Of a stretch of 64,000 nt of DNA, positions 37,101-46,873 are shown in pieces (within the stretch, counting starts at the first letter, position 1; every line of letters starts with the position of its first letter). Location of the stretch: positions 1 to 64,000 of the forward strand of contig JACKEA010000007.1 of assembly GCA_020633235.1 (NCBI GenBank). The letters are read 5' to 3'. Source of the stretch: Polyangiaceae bacterium (GTDB taxonomy: Bacteria; Myxococcota_A; Polyangia; Polyangiales; Polyangiaceae). The position numbers were made by a program, and so were the translations under genes. The notes beneath the pieces are model-generated. The model worked only from the letters and a program-made list of their open reading frames with translations, was not told where the DNA came from and searched no databases.

Positions 37101-38305
37101 ACGACGCTGGCCAGCACCTGCTGCGAGATCTCGCGCCGCAGGTGCTGGGCGCGGTGGTTCGGCGCTTTGGAGACTTCGCCGCGTCCGAAGACGCGGTTCA
37201 AGAAGCCTTGATCGCGGCGACCGAGCAGTGGCCTCGAGAAGGCGTGCCCCTCGATCCCCGAGCCTGGTTGATCCGCGTGGCGTCGCGCCGGCGGGCGGAT
37301 CAGCTGCGCTCGGAGATCGCCCGCCGCCGGCGAGAAGCCGTGGTGGCGCTGGAGGTGGAGAGCGAGGAGCCCGAACGCGACGATAGCTTGCTCTTGCTGT
37401 TCATGTGCTGCCATCCGGCGCTCACCCGACCCACGGCGATCGCGCTCACGTTGCGCGCGGTGGGCGGCCTCACCACGGCGGAAATCGCCAACGCTTTCCT
37501 GGTGCCGGAGGCGACGATGGCTCAACGCATCAGTCGCGCCAAGCAGAGCATCAAGAGCTCGGGCATTGCGCTGTCCATGCCCGACCCCGAGGAGCGGGCG
37601 GCACGTTTGGACTCCGTGCTCCACGTCTTGTACCTGATCTTCAACGAGGGCTACGCCAGCAGCGTGGGCGAGAACCTGCAGCGCGTGGATCTCTCGTCAG
37701 AGGCGATACGTCTGGCTCGCATGGTTCAGCGAGCCTTGCCGGATCACGTGGAAGCAACAGGGCTCCTGGCGCTGATGCTGCTGACGGACGCTCGCCGGCG
37801 CGCCCGCAGCGGCCCGGAGGACGAGCTCATCCCGCTGGACGAGCAAGATCGATCGCTCTGGGATCGGGAGCTGATTCGCGAGGGTGTGGAGTTGATCACG
37901 ACCACGCTGGCTCGCGGCAGCGTAGGGCCGTATCAGCTCCAGGCGGCCATCGCCGCGGTGCACGACGAAGCGCCCAGCACGGAGGCGACGGACTGGACGG
38001 AGATCTTGGCGCTGTACGGTCTGCTCCGGCGGATGACCGACAATCCGATGGTCACCCTGAGCATGGCGGTGGCTGCCGCGATGGTTCACGGTCCCGAGGC
38101 AGGCCTCGCGCTGGTCGCAACTCTGGACGACGACCCACGCATCGCCGGACACTATCGTCTGGATGCCGTGCGCGGCCATTTGCAGGAGCGGGCCGGCCAC
38201 GTTGCGGTGGCCCGCGAGCACTACCGCGCCGCGGCCGCCAAGACGTCGAGCATTCCCGAGCGCGACTATCTCTTGAGCCGCGCGCTGCGGCTCGCGTCCC
38301 AATAG
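37097..38305 (+). CDS. ECF42-type RNA polymerase sigma factor, second copy
   Basis: A 402-residue sigma factor with the same layout as the one at 25317: sigma2 (DFAASEDAVQEALIAATEQWP), sigma4 (TALALTLRAVGGLTTAEIANAF-like and MAQRISRAKQSIK), and the long helical extension (LYLIFNEGYASS, EQDRSLWDRELIREG, NPMVTLSMAVAAAM). GTG start overlapping the YCII stop (GTGA). Its 3' end overlaps the convergent CHAD gene by 40 bases. The two ECF42 factors probably read similar promoters and could cross-talk. Confidence 0.88.
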   Translation: MNDAGQHLLRDLAPQVLGAVVRRFGDFAASEDAVQEALIAATEQWPREGVPLDPRAWLIRVASRRRADQLRSEIARRRREAVVALEVESEEPERDDSLLLLFMCCHPALTRPTAIALTLRAVGGLTTAEIANAFLVPEATMAQRISRAKQSIKSSGIALSMPDPEERAARLDSVLHVLYLIFNEGYASSVGENLQRVDLSSEAIRLARMVQRALPDHVEATGLLALMLLTDARRRARSGPEDELIPLDEQDRSLWDRELIREGVELITTTLARGSVGPYQLQAAIAAVHDEAPSTEATDWTEILALYGLLRRMTDNPMVTLSMAVAAAMVHGPEAGLALVATLDDDPRIAGHYRLDAVRGHLQERAGHVAVAREHYRAAAAKTSSIPERDYLLSRALRLASQ

Positions 38306-39153
38306 CACTCCACGCGCGAGACGAAGTGCTTCTTCGGTTCGGCGAAGGCGAGCTCGCCAAGAGGTTTTGCGTGGATCCGCCGCGCGGAGCGGGCCTCTTT
38401 CGACACCGCTAGCAGCTCCTTTCGGGCCATCGACGACACTTCGAGCTGCTTCAGCAAACGCTCGAAGTCCACGCAGTCGTGGGCTTCCCCGAGCGAGTCC
38501 TTCAACTCGTCCAGCGCCTCACGACGCGCCTTCATTTCCGTCGGCCACGCGTTCCGAAGGAGCCGCACCTGGAGCAAATGGTACTTCACGCGCTTGCGCC
38601 ACTCGTGGAAAGCCTCCGCGGAGGGATCGTCGTACGCGGCACGCATGCGCTTCCGCGCTCGGCGATAGGTCTTGCCCAACCCACCGGCAACCGCATCGAA
38701 GTCGCTGGTTTCCAGCTGCCAGCGGTGGGCACGCGCGCGCACCCGTTCCATGTCCTTGTGCACTCGTTCCAGGGTCTGGAGCGTCCAGGCCGGGGTGGCA
38801 ACTTGCAGTCGATGCGTTCGAAATGCGCGTTCCGCCTCGAGGACGCTCCTGCGGCTGACATCCGCACCCTCTTGCAGCAGGGCGAGGGTGTCCAGGGCGA
38901 CCTTCGCTTCACGCAACGGTCCCAGGCTCTTCTGGATGTCGCGCAACGCTGCGTTCTCTTCCGCATACGCGGGGAAGCTCTTGCGCACCAGGCGTAGCAG
39001 CGCGCGAACCTTCTTCATTCGCTTGCGGACTTGGTGAACGGCTTCGGAAGTGCTCGCGGTGCTCAGCTCGTGCAAAGCGCGGTCGAGCTGCTCCGCCGAG
39101 ATGCGCCGAACCCCGGACTGCACGGTCTCGTCCTGTTCCAAGCGAAATCCCAC
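38266..39153 (-). CDS. CHAD domain protein
   Basis: A 295-residue helical protein. The conserved histidines and basic residues of the CHAD (conserved histidine alpha-helical) domain are in SEAVHQVRKRMKKVRALLRLVR, LGPLREAKVALDTL and AEAFHEWRKRVKYHLLQVRLLR. CHAD domains bind polyphosphate, and many localise to polyphosphate granules. There is no attached CYTH domain and no polyphosphate kinase in the window. The last 40 bases overlap the sigma factor gene on the other strand. Confidence 0.9.
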   Translation of the reverse strand: MGFRLEQDETVQSGVRRISAEQLDRALHELSTASTSEAVHQVRKRMKKVRALLRLVRKSFPAYAEENAALRDIQKSLGPLREAKVALDTLALLQEGADVSRRSVLEAERAFRTHRLQVATPAWTLQTLERVHKDMERVRARAHRWQLETSDFDAVAGGLGKTYRRARKRMRAAYDDPSAEAFHEWRKRVKYHLLQVRLLRNAWPTEMKARREALDELKDSLGEAHDCVDFERLLKQLEVSSMARKELLAVSKEARSARRIHAKPLGELAFAEPKKHFVSRVECYWDASRSARLKR

Positions 39154-39220
39154 CCCAAGTACGTAGTCCGCTTCGGCCCAATGTCAGCAGTGGCAATCGT
39201 GCACTCGGCGCGTGAGCAGG

Positions 39221-42200
39221 TCATTGCTCTCCTTCGGTGCGCACGTCCAGGCTCTCACCGTTCGGGTAGAACCAGCGCAGGCGACGCCGGGCCGTGCTGG
39301 CGATGGCCGCGCCAGCCTGTCCGCCGCTCACGTTGCGCGCCAAGCGCGTGCGGCTGAGGACCACCGGACGCTCCGACAGGGGCTTCAGCTTTCCGTCCCA
39401 GTTCACGCGAAACACGGTGTAACGGACGCGATCCACCATCGGAGAGGCGTCGCCCACCACGGTGTCGTCCGGCGTTTCACTGCTGCCGCTGCGCTCGATG
39501 GTGAACACGTGCAGCTGTTTGTCGGCCCCGGCGGCCACGGGAGCTTGGTTGCTGCGGATGAAACGGTAGTCGCGCTTGCGCCGACGGCCAACGGTTTCCA
39601 CGGTGTCGTCCAAGGCCCGCTCCGAGCTGAACGAGAAGTCTCGTAGACCGCCGACGTCGGGATCGAAGGTGGTGGCGACTCGGTACGAGAGGCGCGGACG
39701 GGGCGTCCCATCCACCGTCTGGCTGCGGCCGTAGACGGCGTACAGGAAGTTCGCCTCGATGCGATGACCGTCGTCGTCCGCGGTGAGCGCCTTGGCCTGG
39801 GTCAGTGCTGGATCCGTCGTCACGCCGGCGTGAAGCTTGGCGACGTCTTCCGTTGGGGCGATGTCCGTCCAGGTGGTCGAACGCAGGTTGTCGTCTTTAT
39901 CGCGGAACGCGACCACCAAAACATCGTCGAAGAACCGCAGCGATATCGCCTGCACCGTGCCCTCCGGCCAGTCACCGTTCTTGAAGGCAGTGTTCTGGTC
40001 GACGATGGCCTCGATGCCGTGCGAATTCGCGGTGCCGTAGCGATTGAACGCTTCGCTGAAGCGCTTGCCGAGCTCCCCCGGGAGCTTCACATAAGCGGAC
40101 TGTGCGTCCTTGTCGCCAGCCAGCTGCGACACGAGGTTGATGCGCGCCATAAAGCCGGGATCGTAGTCCGGAAGGCGGGGTGCCCAGGGGTCGCCGGGTT
40201 GCGGCAACCCGAGGCTGGGCTTGCCGTCGAGCGTCTTCTTCAACAGGTCGAAGATGTCGATGCCGATGCCGGGCCAGAAATCGTGGGGCAGGTTGGGAAT
40301 GCGTTCGGCGACGTCGATGCAGTCGGGAACGTAGATGCCCATCGCAGCGACGGACCGGAAGGGAAAGGAGAGCCCGGGAAAGTCCTGCTTGAGGACGTCG
40401 CAGATGGTCAGGTTCTCACTCGCGCCCCAGAACGCGATCGCCGGGGAGCCCTTCAGGATCCGCTCTTGGAGAGGGTCGTCGTCGCGCCAGCTGAAGCCGC
40501 AACCGCTGGTGACGCTGCTGGCGTCCTCCCCGGTGAGCGCCTTGCCGCGCAGCCGGCTTTCCCCTGCCGTTGCCGTCGGTTCACCCCAGGCCAAGAACAC
40601 CGCTTGGTCGCTGCCGGCCGCCGCGGGGCTGCCGTTGGTGGTGACGCCGTCCATGGTGCACGGCCCGGTCCAGCCCTCCGATGGCGTGGCGGTCGCGTCC
40701 CCGGCAACGTCATCCCGCCACACGTACTGAATGGAACTCGAGAACTCACTCGGTCGATAGAACACGAAGGTGCGCTCGCGGCCGGCGAGATCTCCGGTGA
40801 GCGCGACGGTGGCGACCGCAGGCCGCTGGGTGACGGGTGGTGCGGGCAGGGTGGGCGCGCCGCCCGTGCGCGGCATGATCGGCTTGGGCATGCTCCAGAT
40901 GTCGGCGTTGCCGAGAGCGACACGTGCTTCCCGCTCCACCGTGCTCAGGGCCGTGCCGCCGGCCATGGAGATCGCGGCCTGGATCATCGTTTCGCCGTAG
41001 GAAGACCAGTCGGATTGGGAGCCGAGACCCGCGATGGTCCCCAGCAAGAGCCGCGTCATGTCGTGGTCGCCGACGCCGTGGACCACATGGGGCGAGCCCC
41101 CAGAGACGCCGAGGAGCGACATCACCACGTGGTTGCCAATGCCCAAGTTGGTGTGGGACTTGACGTTGCCCGAGCTCCGACCGCTGGTGTCGCCATAGGC
41201 GTCGTACTTGCTGAACGCCTGATTGCGGTAGCTGTCGGCGCCCTCGCACCAGCCGCCGTTGTCCGCCGTGGGGTCGCAGGCATTGCGCCACGGGCGGGGC
41301 AGCATTTCCGCGGCACAGGGACGGAACGGCTGAATGGGCGACAGCGTGCTCTGGTCCTGCAAGGCGATGGCGGCTTCCGAGTCCGGATCGTCGTTCAGCA
41401 GGCAGGCGTCTTCCTGACGATGCGCGAAGCGGCGCTCCAGGAGCATCCCGAAGGCGTCGCACATGTGCTCCGAGATTGCGCCGGCCTCCTGCCCACCTCC
41501 GAGATGGAACAGGCCCTCGGTGGAGTGAAACACCTCGTGGCCCACGACCTCGGCCCGCGCCACGCCGTTGGCGAACACCAGCCGCCCGCCGGAGTTCATC
41601 GCCACGCTCAGCAGCGGGTCTGCGCCGATGCCGAGCTGAACGCCGGGATCTCCGGCGTCCATCCAGCCTCGGGGATCCGACACGCCCCACTCAGGCCCAT
41701 AAGTCTGAAACACCTGCTCGGTTTCACACAGCGCCGCTTTGGCTTCGTCCAGGTCTCGCTCGAAGGGACTGCTTCCCACTGGATACGCGCTGGTGTTGGG
41801 ACAGTCTTCGTCACCGCGCCAGAGCACGGTGGTGGTGACGTGCCCCGTACCTCCGATGGTGCCGCTGGCGAGCAAGATCTGATCGTTCGCGTTCAGGTAC
41901 TTCACCTCGTCGGTGCTCTCGATCACGCTCTTGTCACTGCGATTGATGACCACCTCCCGCAGGGCGGAGGGCGCGTTGGGCACCGAGAGTAGAAAGCGCC
42001 ACGCATAGCGATCGTCGTCCGAGAGCTGCCGGTGTGCGACCACCAGCTCCGTCTCCAGCGCCTTGATGCTGCCGAGGGTCCACGGCGCGCCCAGGGACTT
42101 CACGTGAGCGAGGGCCGCGGCGAGGGCCACCTTGGACGAGATCAGGTTCTTCGTCGGCGGTTTGGGAGTCGGCAACAGCCAGCCGTCGAAGCGCGTGAGG

Positions 42201-42736
42201 CGTCCCTGGGCGTCCAGGTCGAAGGCCGCCCCGGCCTCGTACACCCGTGTCCCGGCGTAGCGCTGCTCCACGAGATAGCGCTGCCCCTTGCCGGCCTGAC
42301 CACGAGAATCGACGATCTCGAGATCGTCGTTCGGCCCGAGACCCGCCAGGGCTCGCACGATGCCGCCGTCGGCAATCGCTGCCTTGGCGCGATCGATGCT
42401 CGGCTTTTGTGGCAGCTTGGGTGCGACGTCGTAGGCGAGATAGCGAGCGGACGCGTGCGTCACCTGGCCCCGAGTACCCCGCGCCGCGGTGAGCTCGCGT
42501 GGATCGTCGTCGTACCACGCGAGGCCGTTCACGAGTCGGGCACGCTCCTTGGCATCCATCTGCGCGAGCACCGCAGCGGCGGACTTGTCGAGGGACGCTT
42601 GTAGTGCCAGCAGCGCTTCGGAGGGCCCCTTCAGGGCTTGTCGCGAGACCGACGTGGGGCTCGCGGGATCCCCAGAGCTGCACGCCGCAGCGATACCGAG
42701 AGTGAACAGCAGCGGGCTGATGCGTCGAAGAGACAT
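39221..42736 (-). CDS. Large M4 (thermolysin-type) metallopeptidase lipoprotein
   Basis: A 1171-residue exported protein (MSLRRISPLLFTLGIAAACSSG, lipobox AAAC). Residues 30-300 look like an FTP/PepSY-type propeptide (LVEQRYAGTRVYEAGAAFDLD). The catalytic domain has HEVFHSTEG (HExxH at about 400-404) and QEAGAISEHMCDAFG, which supplies the third zinc ligand as in thermolysin. A later block, NVKSHTNLGIGNHVV, probably carries the conserved substrate-site His region. About 600 further residues contain no recognised domain and are unusual for M4. Probably secreted and autoprocessed. Start chosen for the signal peptide. Confidence 0.82.
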   Translation of the reverse strand: MSLRRISPLLFTLGIAAACSSGDPASPTSVSRQALKGPSEALLALQASLDKSAAAVLAQMDAKERARLVNGLAWYDDDPRELTAARGTRGQVTHASARYLAYDVAPKLPQKPSIDRAKAAIADGGIVRALAGLGPNDDLEIVDSRGQAGKGQRYLVEQRYAGTRVYEAGAAFDLDAQGRLTRFDGWLLPTPKPPTKNLISSKVALAAALAHVKSLGAPWTLGSIKALETELVVAHRQLSDDDRYAWRFLLSVPNAPSALREVVINRSDKSVIESTDEVKYLNANDQILLASGTIGGTGHVTTTVLWRGDEDCPNTSAYPVGSSPFERDLDEAKAALCETEQVFQTYGPEWGVSDPRGWMDAGDPGVQLGIGADPLLSVAMNSGGRLVFANGVARAEVVGHEVFHSTEGLFHLGGGQEAGAISEHMCDAFGMLLERRFAHRQEDACLLNDDPDSEAAIALQDQSTLSPIQPFRPCAAEMLPRPWRNACDPTADNGGWCEGADSYRNQAFSKYDAYGDTSGRSSGNVKSHTNLGIGNHVVMSLLGVSGGSPHVVHGVGDHDMTRLLLGTIAGLGSQSDWSSYGETMIQAAISMAGGTALSTVEREARVALGNADIWSMPKPIMPRTGGAPTLPAPPVTQRPAVATVALTGDLAGRERTFVFYRPSEFSSSIQYVWRDDVAGDATATPSEGWTGPCTMDGVTTNGSPAAAGSDQAVFLAWGEPTATAGESRLRGKALTGEDASSVTSGCGFSWRDDDPLQERILKGSPAIAFWGASENLTICDVLKQDFPGLSFPFRSVAAMGIYVPDCIDVAERIPNLPHDFWPGIGIDIFDLLKKTLDGKPSLGLPQPGDPWAPRLPDYDPGFMARINLVSQLAGDKDAQSAYVKLPGELGKRFSEAFNRYGTANSHGIEAIVDQNTAFKNGDWPEGTVQAISLRFFDDVLVVAFRDKDDNLRSTTWTDIAPTEDVAKLHAGVTTDPALTQAKALTADDDGHRIEANFLYAVYGRSQTVDGTPRPRLSYRVATTFDPDVGGLRDFSFSSERALDDTVETVGRRRKRDYRFIRSNQAPVAAGADKQLHVFTIERSGSSETPDDTVVGDASPMVDRVRYTVFRVNWDGKLKPLSERPVVLSRTRLARNVSGGQAGAAIASTARRRLRWFYPNGESLDVRTEGEQ

Positions 42737-42789
42737 ATGGGGGTATTCGCCGCCAGCGTGCCGAATCTGACAGGTGCTATCCTGACGCG

Positions 42790-43728
42790 ATGCGGCGGAC
42801 ATTGGTGCTCTCGTGTGCCCTGCTCTTGGCAAGCTGCTCCAGCGACGACAGCGGCGTCGCTCCGGCGAAGAACGCGAGTGGCGGAAGCGCCGGCACGGCG
42901 GCCGCCGACGCGAGCAGCGGTGGCTCCGCCGGCAGCGGTGGCAGCGGCGGCACGGGCGGCGGCATCATCGAGCCCGATGCCGGCTCCTGCGTTCCGACCC
43001 GTGCGAAAGAAGCGTTGTGTGACGGCAAGGACGACGACTGCAACGGCAAGATCGACGACGTGGACGTGGGCGGCGATGGCATCTGCGACTGCTTGCGCAT
43101 CGGCATCATCGGCAGCCCGGGGTCCAATCCGTCAGCGAACTTCCAAGCTTGGCTCGAGGCCAAGGGCACCTCGGTGGAGCGCACTCACAAGACGGCGACG
43201 GAGAGCTTCGACGCCCCCTTACTCGACAAGTACGACGTCCTGATTCTGGACCGCCTGCCGCGGGAGTACACCACGACGGAAGCCGGGGCCCTCGCCACCT
43301 GGGTGGAAGCGGGCGGCGGGTTCATCTCCATGACGGGCTACACCGGCAACCCCGCTCCGGATTTCTACACCAACACGCTGCTGGCACCGTTTGGCCTCTC
43401 GTATCAGCCTGGGCTCCAGAGCGAGCCGGTCACCAACTTCGCCTCGCATCCGGTGACGCAGGGCCTCACTTCCGTGACGTTCCTCGGCGGGTATGTGGTG
43501 GCAGACGCCGGCGGCACACCGGGCACCAGCACCGTCATCGGCAGCATCTCCGCCGGCCCGATTGCCTACGCCCACGAGCGCGGCAAGGGTCGCGCAGTGA
43601 TCTGGGGCGACGAATGGATCGAGTTCGACTCCGAGTGGCAGACGCTTCCGGAAATCCAACAGCTGTGGGTGAACGTGATGGCGTGGCTCGGACCGCAAGA
43701 CAGCTGTGAAGTGACGACACCGCGTTGA
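42790..43728 (+). CDS. Lipoprotein with MopE-type Ca motif and glutamine-amidotransferase-like fold
   Basis: A 312-residue lipoprotein (lipobox LASC; MRRTLVLSCALLLASC) with a Gly/Ser linker, then CDGKDDDCNGKIDD, the calcium-binding-like motif common in deltaproteobacterial surface proteins, and a 200-residue alpha/beta domain: LRIGIIGSPGSNPSANFQAWL, KYDVLILDRLPREYT, LATWVEAGGGFISMTGY, GRAVIWGDEWIEFD. This resembles class I amidotransferase or DUF4350-type folds without the catalytic Cys, so a binding role is more likely than catalysis. Divergent from the peptidase gene, 53 bases away. Confidence 0.72.
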   Translation: MRRTLVLSCALLLASCSSDDSGVAPAKNASGGSAGTAAADASSGGSAGSGGSGGTGGGIIEPDAGSCVPTRAKEALCDGKDDDCNGKIDDVDVGGDGICDCLRIGIIGSPGSNPSANFQAWLEAKGTSVERTHKTATESFDAPLLDKYDVLILDRLPREYTTTEAGALATWVEAGGGFISMTGYTGNPAPDFYTNTLLAPFGLSYQPGLQSEPVTNFASHPVTQGLTSVTFLGGYVVADAGGTPGTSTVIGSISAGPIAYAHERGKGRAVIWGDEWIEFDSEWQTLPEIQQLWVNVMAWLGPQDSCEVTTPR

Positions 43729-43773
43729 TCCCGATCAAGTCGCACTGTTCCCCCGCGGCGCATCATTGGGGGC

Positions 43774-46700
43774 ATGCGCGCACGGAACCTGACCGCTCTC
43801 TTGTTTGCGACCCTGCTCGGCGTTAGCTGCGGCCAGCGCGAGGTGAAGTCGGAGGGGACCTATTTCGACCGCAAGATATCCCCCATCTTGCAGGGGTCCT
43901 GCGCGACCAGTGCCACGGGGTCGTCCTGCCACGTCACCGCGGACGAGCGGGGCAACGCCCTCGGCAACCTCGACGTCACCAGCTACCAGATGGTGACGAA
44001 ACGCCGGGACCTGCTGGAGGACTACGGGTCGTATGGCATGCCCGCGCTGTTGGCGAAGGCCGTACCCCCACAAACGATCCTGCTCACTCACTACGACGGA
44101 ACCCAGGACACGTTCGACACGGACATTCCTCATGCGGGCGGATCGATCCTGGACGTGCGCACTTCCTCGTTCCAGACGCTCTTGCGCTGGCTGGAGCGGG
44201 GCGCCACGGAGAACAACACCATTGCCACGAAGTCGGTGGGGGAGCGCCAACCCTGCGTCGAAGCCATCGGCACGGATCCTCTGTTCGATCCGAGCACGGA
44301 TCCCGCGAACCCGGACTACGCCACCTTCGTTTCCGACGTGAATCCGTTCCTGGTCGACAACTGTGCGGCCGCCAACTGCCACGGATCCACGGAAGCGCCA
44401 TTCCCGGTATCGTGCGGCAAGACGGACGAACAGAAGCGCTGGAACTACTTCTCCGCAAGCGACTACGTGGCGAAGGACCCACAGTACAGCGACATCTTGA
44501 CCCACGCCCTGAATCCCGCGAGCGGCGGCGTGTACCACCCCGGCGGCTGGGTGTTCTCGTCCAGCGGAGAGACGACCTACCAGAAGATCCTGAGCTGGGC
44601 GGCGGCCAAGGGTGGGCCGACGAACATCCCGACCGATGCCGGCTTCGACTTCTTCGCCAAGCGGGTCCAGCCGATGCTGGTGAAGCGCGGCTGCGTGCTG
44701 ATGGGTTGTCACTCCTCGCCGGTGTTCAATGAGTTTCGACCTCGAGCGCCGGGCGGCGGTCACTTTGGTATCGCGGCGACCCGACACAACTATCGAGAGG
44801 TCTTGAAGCGGGTGGCCCTGGAGTCCGCCGATCCCAACGCTGGCCGCATCGTGCGCAAGAATCTGCCGCCCGGGCCCGGCGGGCCCGGCATCCGCCACCG
44901 CGGCGGCTCGCTGTTCGCCGAGCAAGGTGGGGACCCTGCCAACTGTGACCTGGCTCAGGCAGAAACCGGACCGCTCTCGGAGCAGTCGCCCTACTGCGTG
45001 CTGGTTGCGTGGCTCGCGAAGGAGCGCACCGCACGCATGCAGAGCGTCGCGCCCCTCTCGGGAATCGTGTACGTGCGGCGCGCGCCGGTCACCCAACCGG
45101 AGATGATGCAGGACTGGGAAACGTATCTGCCCGGCGCGGATCTGCGTTGGATCGATGCGGCGATGGACGCCACGGGGGACGTGACCACGGCGGGCAACGA
45201 CAAGAGTCTGCTCGGCGGCTGCGGCTTGGACGCTCCCACCGCCGACGTACGGCGTCCGAGCGTCTCGTGGGACGGCAAGAAGATCGCGTTCGCCGCGCGC
45301 AGCGCGGGCAGCGCGCCCTACCAGGTGTACGTGATGAACGCGGACGGCTCGGCCTGCGCGCCGGAGCCGACCATCAATGCCGCACCGACCGACACGGCGG
45401 GTGGCGCCATCGACACCAAGGGCGAGCTCATCCACAACTTCGACCCGGCGTTCGCGCCGGACGGGACGCTGGTGTTCACCTCCAGCCGCGGCAACATCCT
45501 GCCGGGGCACCTGTTTCCGGGACCCCAGCGGTCCGCGGCGGATCCGGCCAAGCTGAACGCGAACCTCTACGCGCTGGAGAACGGCAAGATCCGCCAGCTC
45601 ACCTTCCTCTCGAACCAGGAGATGTACCCTGGCTTCAAGTCCAACGGACAGCTCTTGGTCACCGCAGAAAAGCGCGTCCCAGGGTTTTATCAGATCGCCG
45701 CGCGGCGCATGAACCTGGATGGCGGCGACTACCACCCGCTGTACGGACAGCGCGCCCACTTCGGCTACCTGCAGCTCAGCGAGACCGCGGAGCTCTTGGA
45801 CCAGAACCTGGTGGGCATCGCCAGCGATCGCAACGCTCGCCACCTGGCCGGCACTTTGGTGGTGATCAACCGCTCCTTGGGGCAAGACAACGTCAGCCAG
45901 AATCCCGATGACTACGCGGTGAACCCGGACGCCGTGGACTACGCGAGCACGCCGTTCTTCCAGCACTCGCTGTCGATCCTGGATCCCGCCGCCACGGGCC
46001 GCGTGGGCGCCAGCACTCAGGGCGCGTATCGCAATCCGTCCGCGCTGCCGAACGGCAATATCTTGGTCAGCTACGCCGCCGGCGTCACCGACCTCGGAAG
46101 CTTCGATGGCGGCTTCGACGTCGTGATGGTGAACGCCACCACTGGTGCCCGCAGCGCGCTGCCGGGTCTCGACGACGCCGCCACCGACGAGCTCTGGCCG
46201 GTGGCCGTGTTCGGCCGCGTGAATCAGGGAGTGTTCCGCACCACGCCGGGCGGAGACCCGGTGTTCCACGGTGTGGTGTACGACAAGGACGACGAGCAGA
46301 AGCGCACGGATCGCTTCCAGCTGACCATCGTGGACTTCCCGATGCTCGCCTCGTTGTTGTTCCAGAGCACTCGTTCCGGCCGCCACGTGGAGGACATGTC
46401 GTCCTTCGAGGCGTGGGCCAGCTTGCCTCCGGAAACGGAGAAGAGCTTGAACGACCCGAGCCCCTACATCGTGGAAGATCAGTACGGCAAGGTGTATGCC
46501 CGCCGCGTGAAAGTGGGGACCGTGCCGCTCTTGCCGGATGGCTCCGTGAAGCTCCAGGCGCCCGCGGGCTACCCGGTGGTGCTGGCGGTGCAGCAACGCA
46601 TGAAGGGCGAGCCCAAGCCGACGCTCCACCACCAACTGGAAGAGATCCAATTCTACCCTGGAGAGTGGTTGACGCTCTCCTTCCGGCGCGAGGTGTTCAG

Positions 46701-46866
46701 CAACTTCTGCGGTGGCTGCCATGGCCCCGTGAGCGGCAAGGAATTCGACGTGTCCATCAAGCCGGATCTGGTGAGTCAGGCGTCCAAGTGCGACGCGCGT
46801 GACGCCGATCCCATCGATGCGACGAAGAGCCCGTTGAACGAGATCCTGGGCCCGCCGTTCCCGTGA
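43774..46866 (+). CDS. Large exported protein with several haem-like motifs and a TolB-like propeller
   Basis: A 1030-residue lipoprotein (LLGVSC lipobox). The N-terminal third has cytochrome-like sites with unusual spacing: NCAAANCHG (CX4CH, about residue 195), GCVLMGCHSS (CX4CH, about 308), and a CX9CH-like CATSATGSSCH near residue 43. A TolB/WD40-like region follows (RRPSVSWDGKKIAFAAR, FDPAFAPDGTLVFTSSRG, PSALPNGNILVSYA). A canonical FCGGCHGP site is near residue 982. If all bind haem, it is a multihaem surface protein. It belongs to a group seen in Myxococcota with no known function. It starts 45 bases after the previous lipoprotein gene and may be co-transcribed. Confidence 0.72.
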   Translation: MRARNLTALLFATLLGVSCGQREVKSEGTYFDRKISPILQGSCATSATGSSCHVTADERGNALGNLDVTSYQMVTKRRDLLEDYGSYGMPALLAKAVPPQTILLTHYDGTQDTFDTDIPHAGGSILDVRTSSFQTLLRWLERGATENNTIATKSVGERQPCVEAIGTDPLFDPSTDPANPDYATFVSDVNPFLVDNCAAANCHGSTEAPFPVSCGKTDEQKRWNYFSASDYVAKDPQYSDILTHALNPASGGVYHPGGWVFSSSGETTYQKILSWAAAKGGPTNIPTDAGFDFFAKRVQPMLVKRGCVLMGCHSSPVFNEFRPRAPGGGHFGIAATRHNYREVLKRVALESADPNAGRIVRKNLPPGPGGPGIRHRGGSLFAEQGGDPANCDLAQAETGPLSEQSPYCVLVAWLAKERTARMQSVAPLSGIVYVRRAPVTQPEMMQDWETYLPGADLRWIDAAMDATGDVTTAGNDKSLLGGCGLDAPTADVRRPSVSWDGKKIAFAARSAGSAPYQVYVMNADGSACAPEPTINAAPTDTAGGAIDTKGELIHNFDPAFAPDGTLVFTSSRGNILPGHLFPGPQRSAADPAKLNANLYALENGKIRQLTFLSNQEMYPGFKSNGQLLVTAEKRVPGFYQIAARRMNLDGGDYHPLYGQRAHFGYLQLSETAELLDQNLVGIASDRNARHLAGTLVVINRSLGQDNVSQNPDDYAVNPDAVDYASTPFFQHSLSILDPAATGRVGASTQGAYRNPSALPNGNILVSYAAGVTDLGSFDGGFDVVMVNATTGARSALPGLDDAATDELWPVAVFGRVNQGVFRTTPGGDPVFHGVVYDKDDEQKRTDRFQLTIVDFPMLASLLFQSTRSGRHVEDMSSFEAWASLPPETEKSLNDPSPYIVEDQYGKVYARRVKVGTVPLLPDGSVKLQAPAGYPVVLAVQQRMKGEPKPTLHHQLEEIQFYPGEWLTLSFRREVFSNFCGGCHGPVSGKEFDVSIKPDLVSQASKCDARDADPIDATKSPLNEILGPPFP

Positions 46867-46873
46867 GGCGCGT

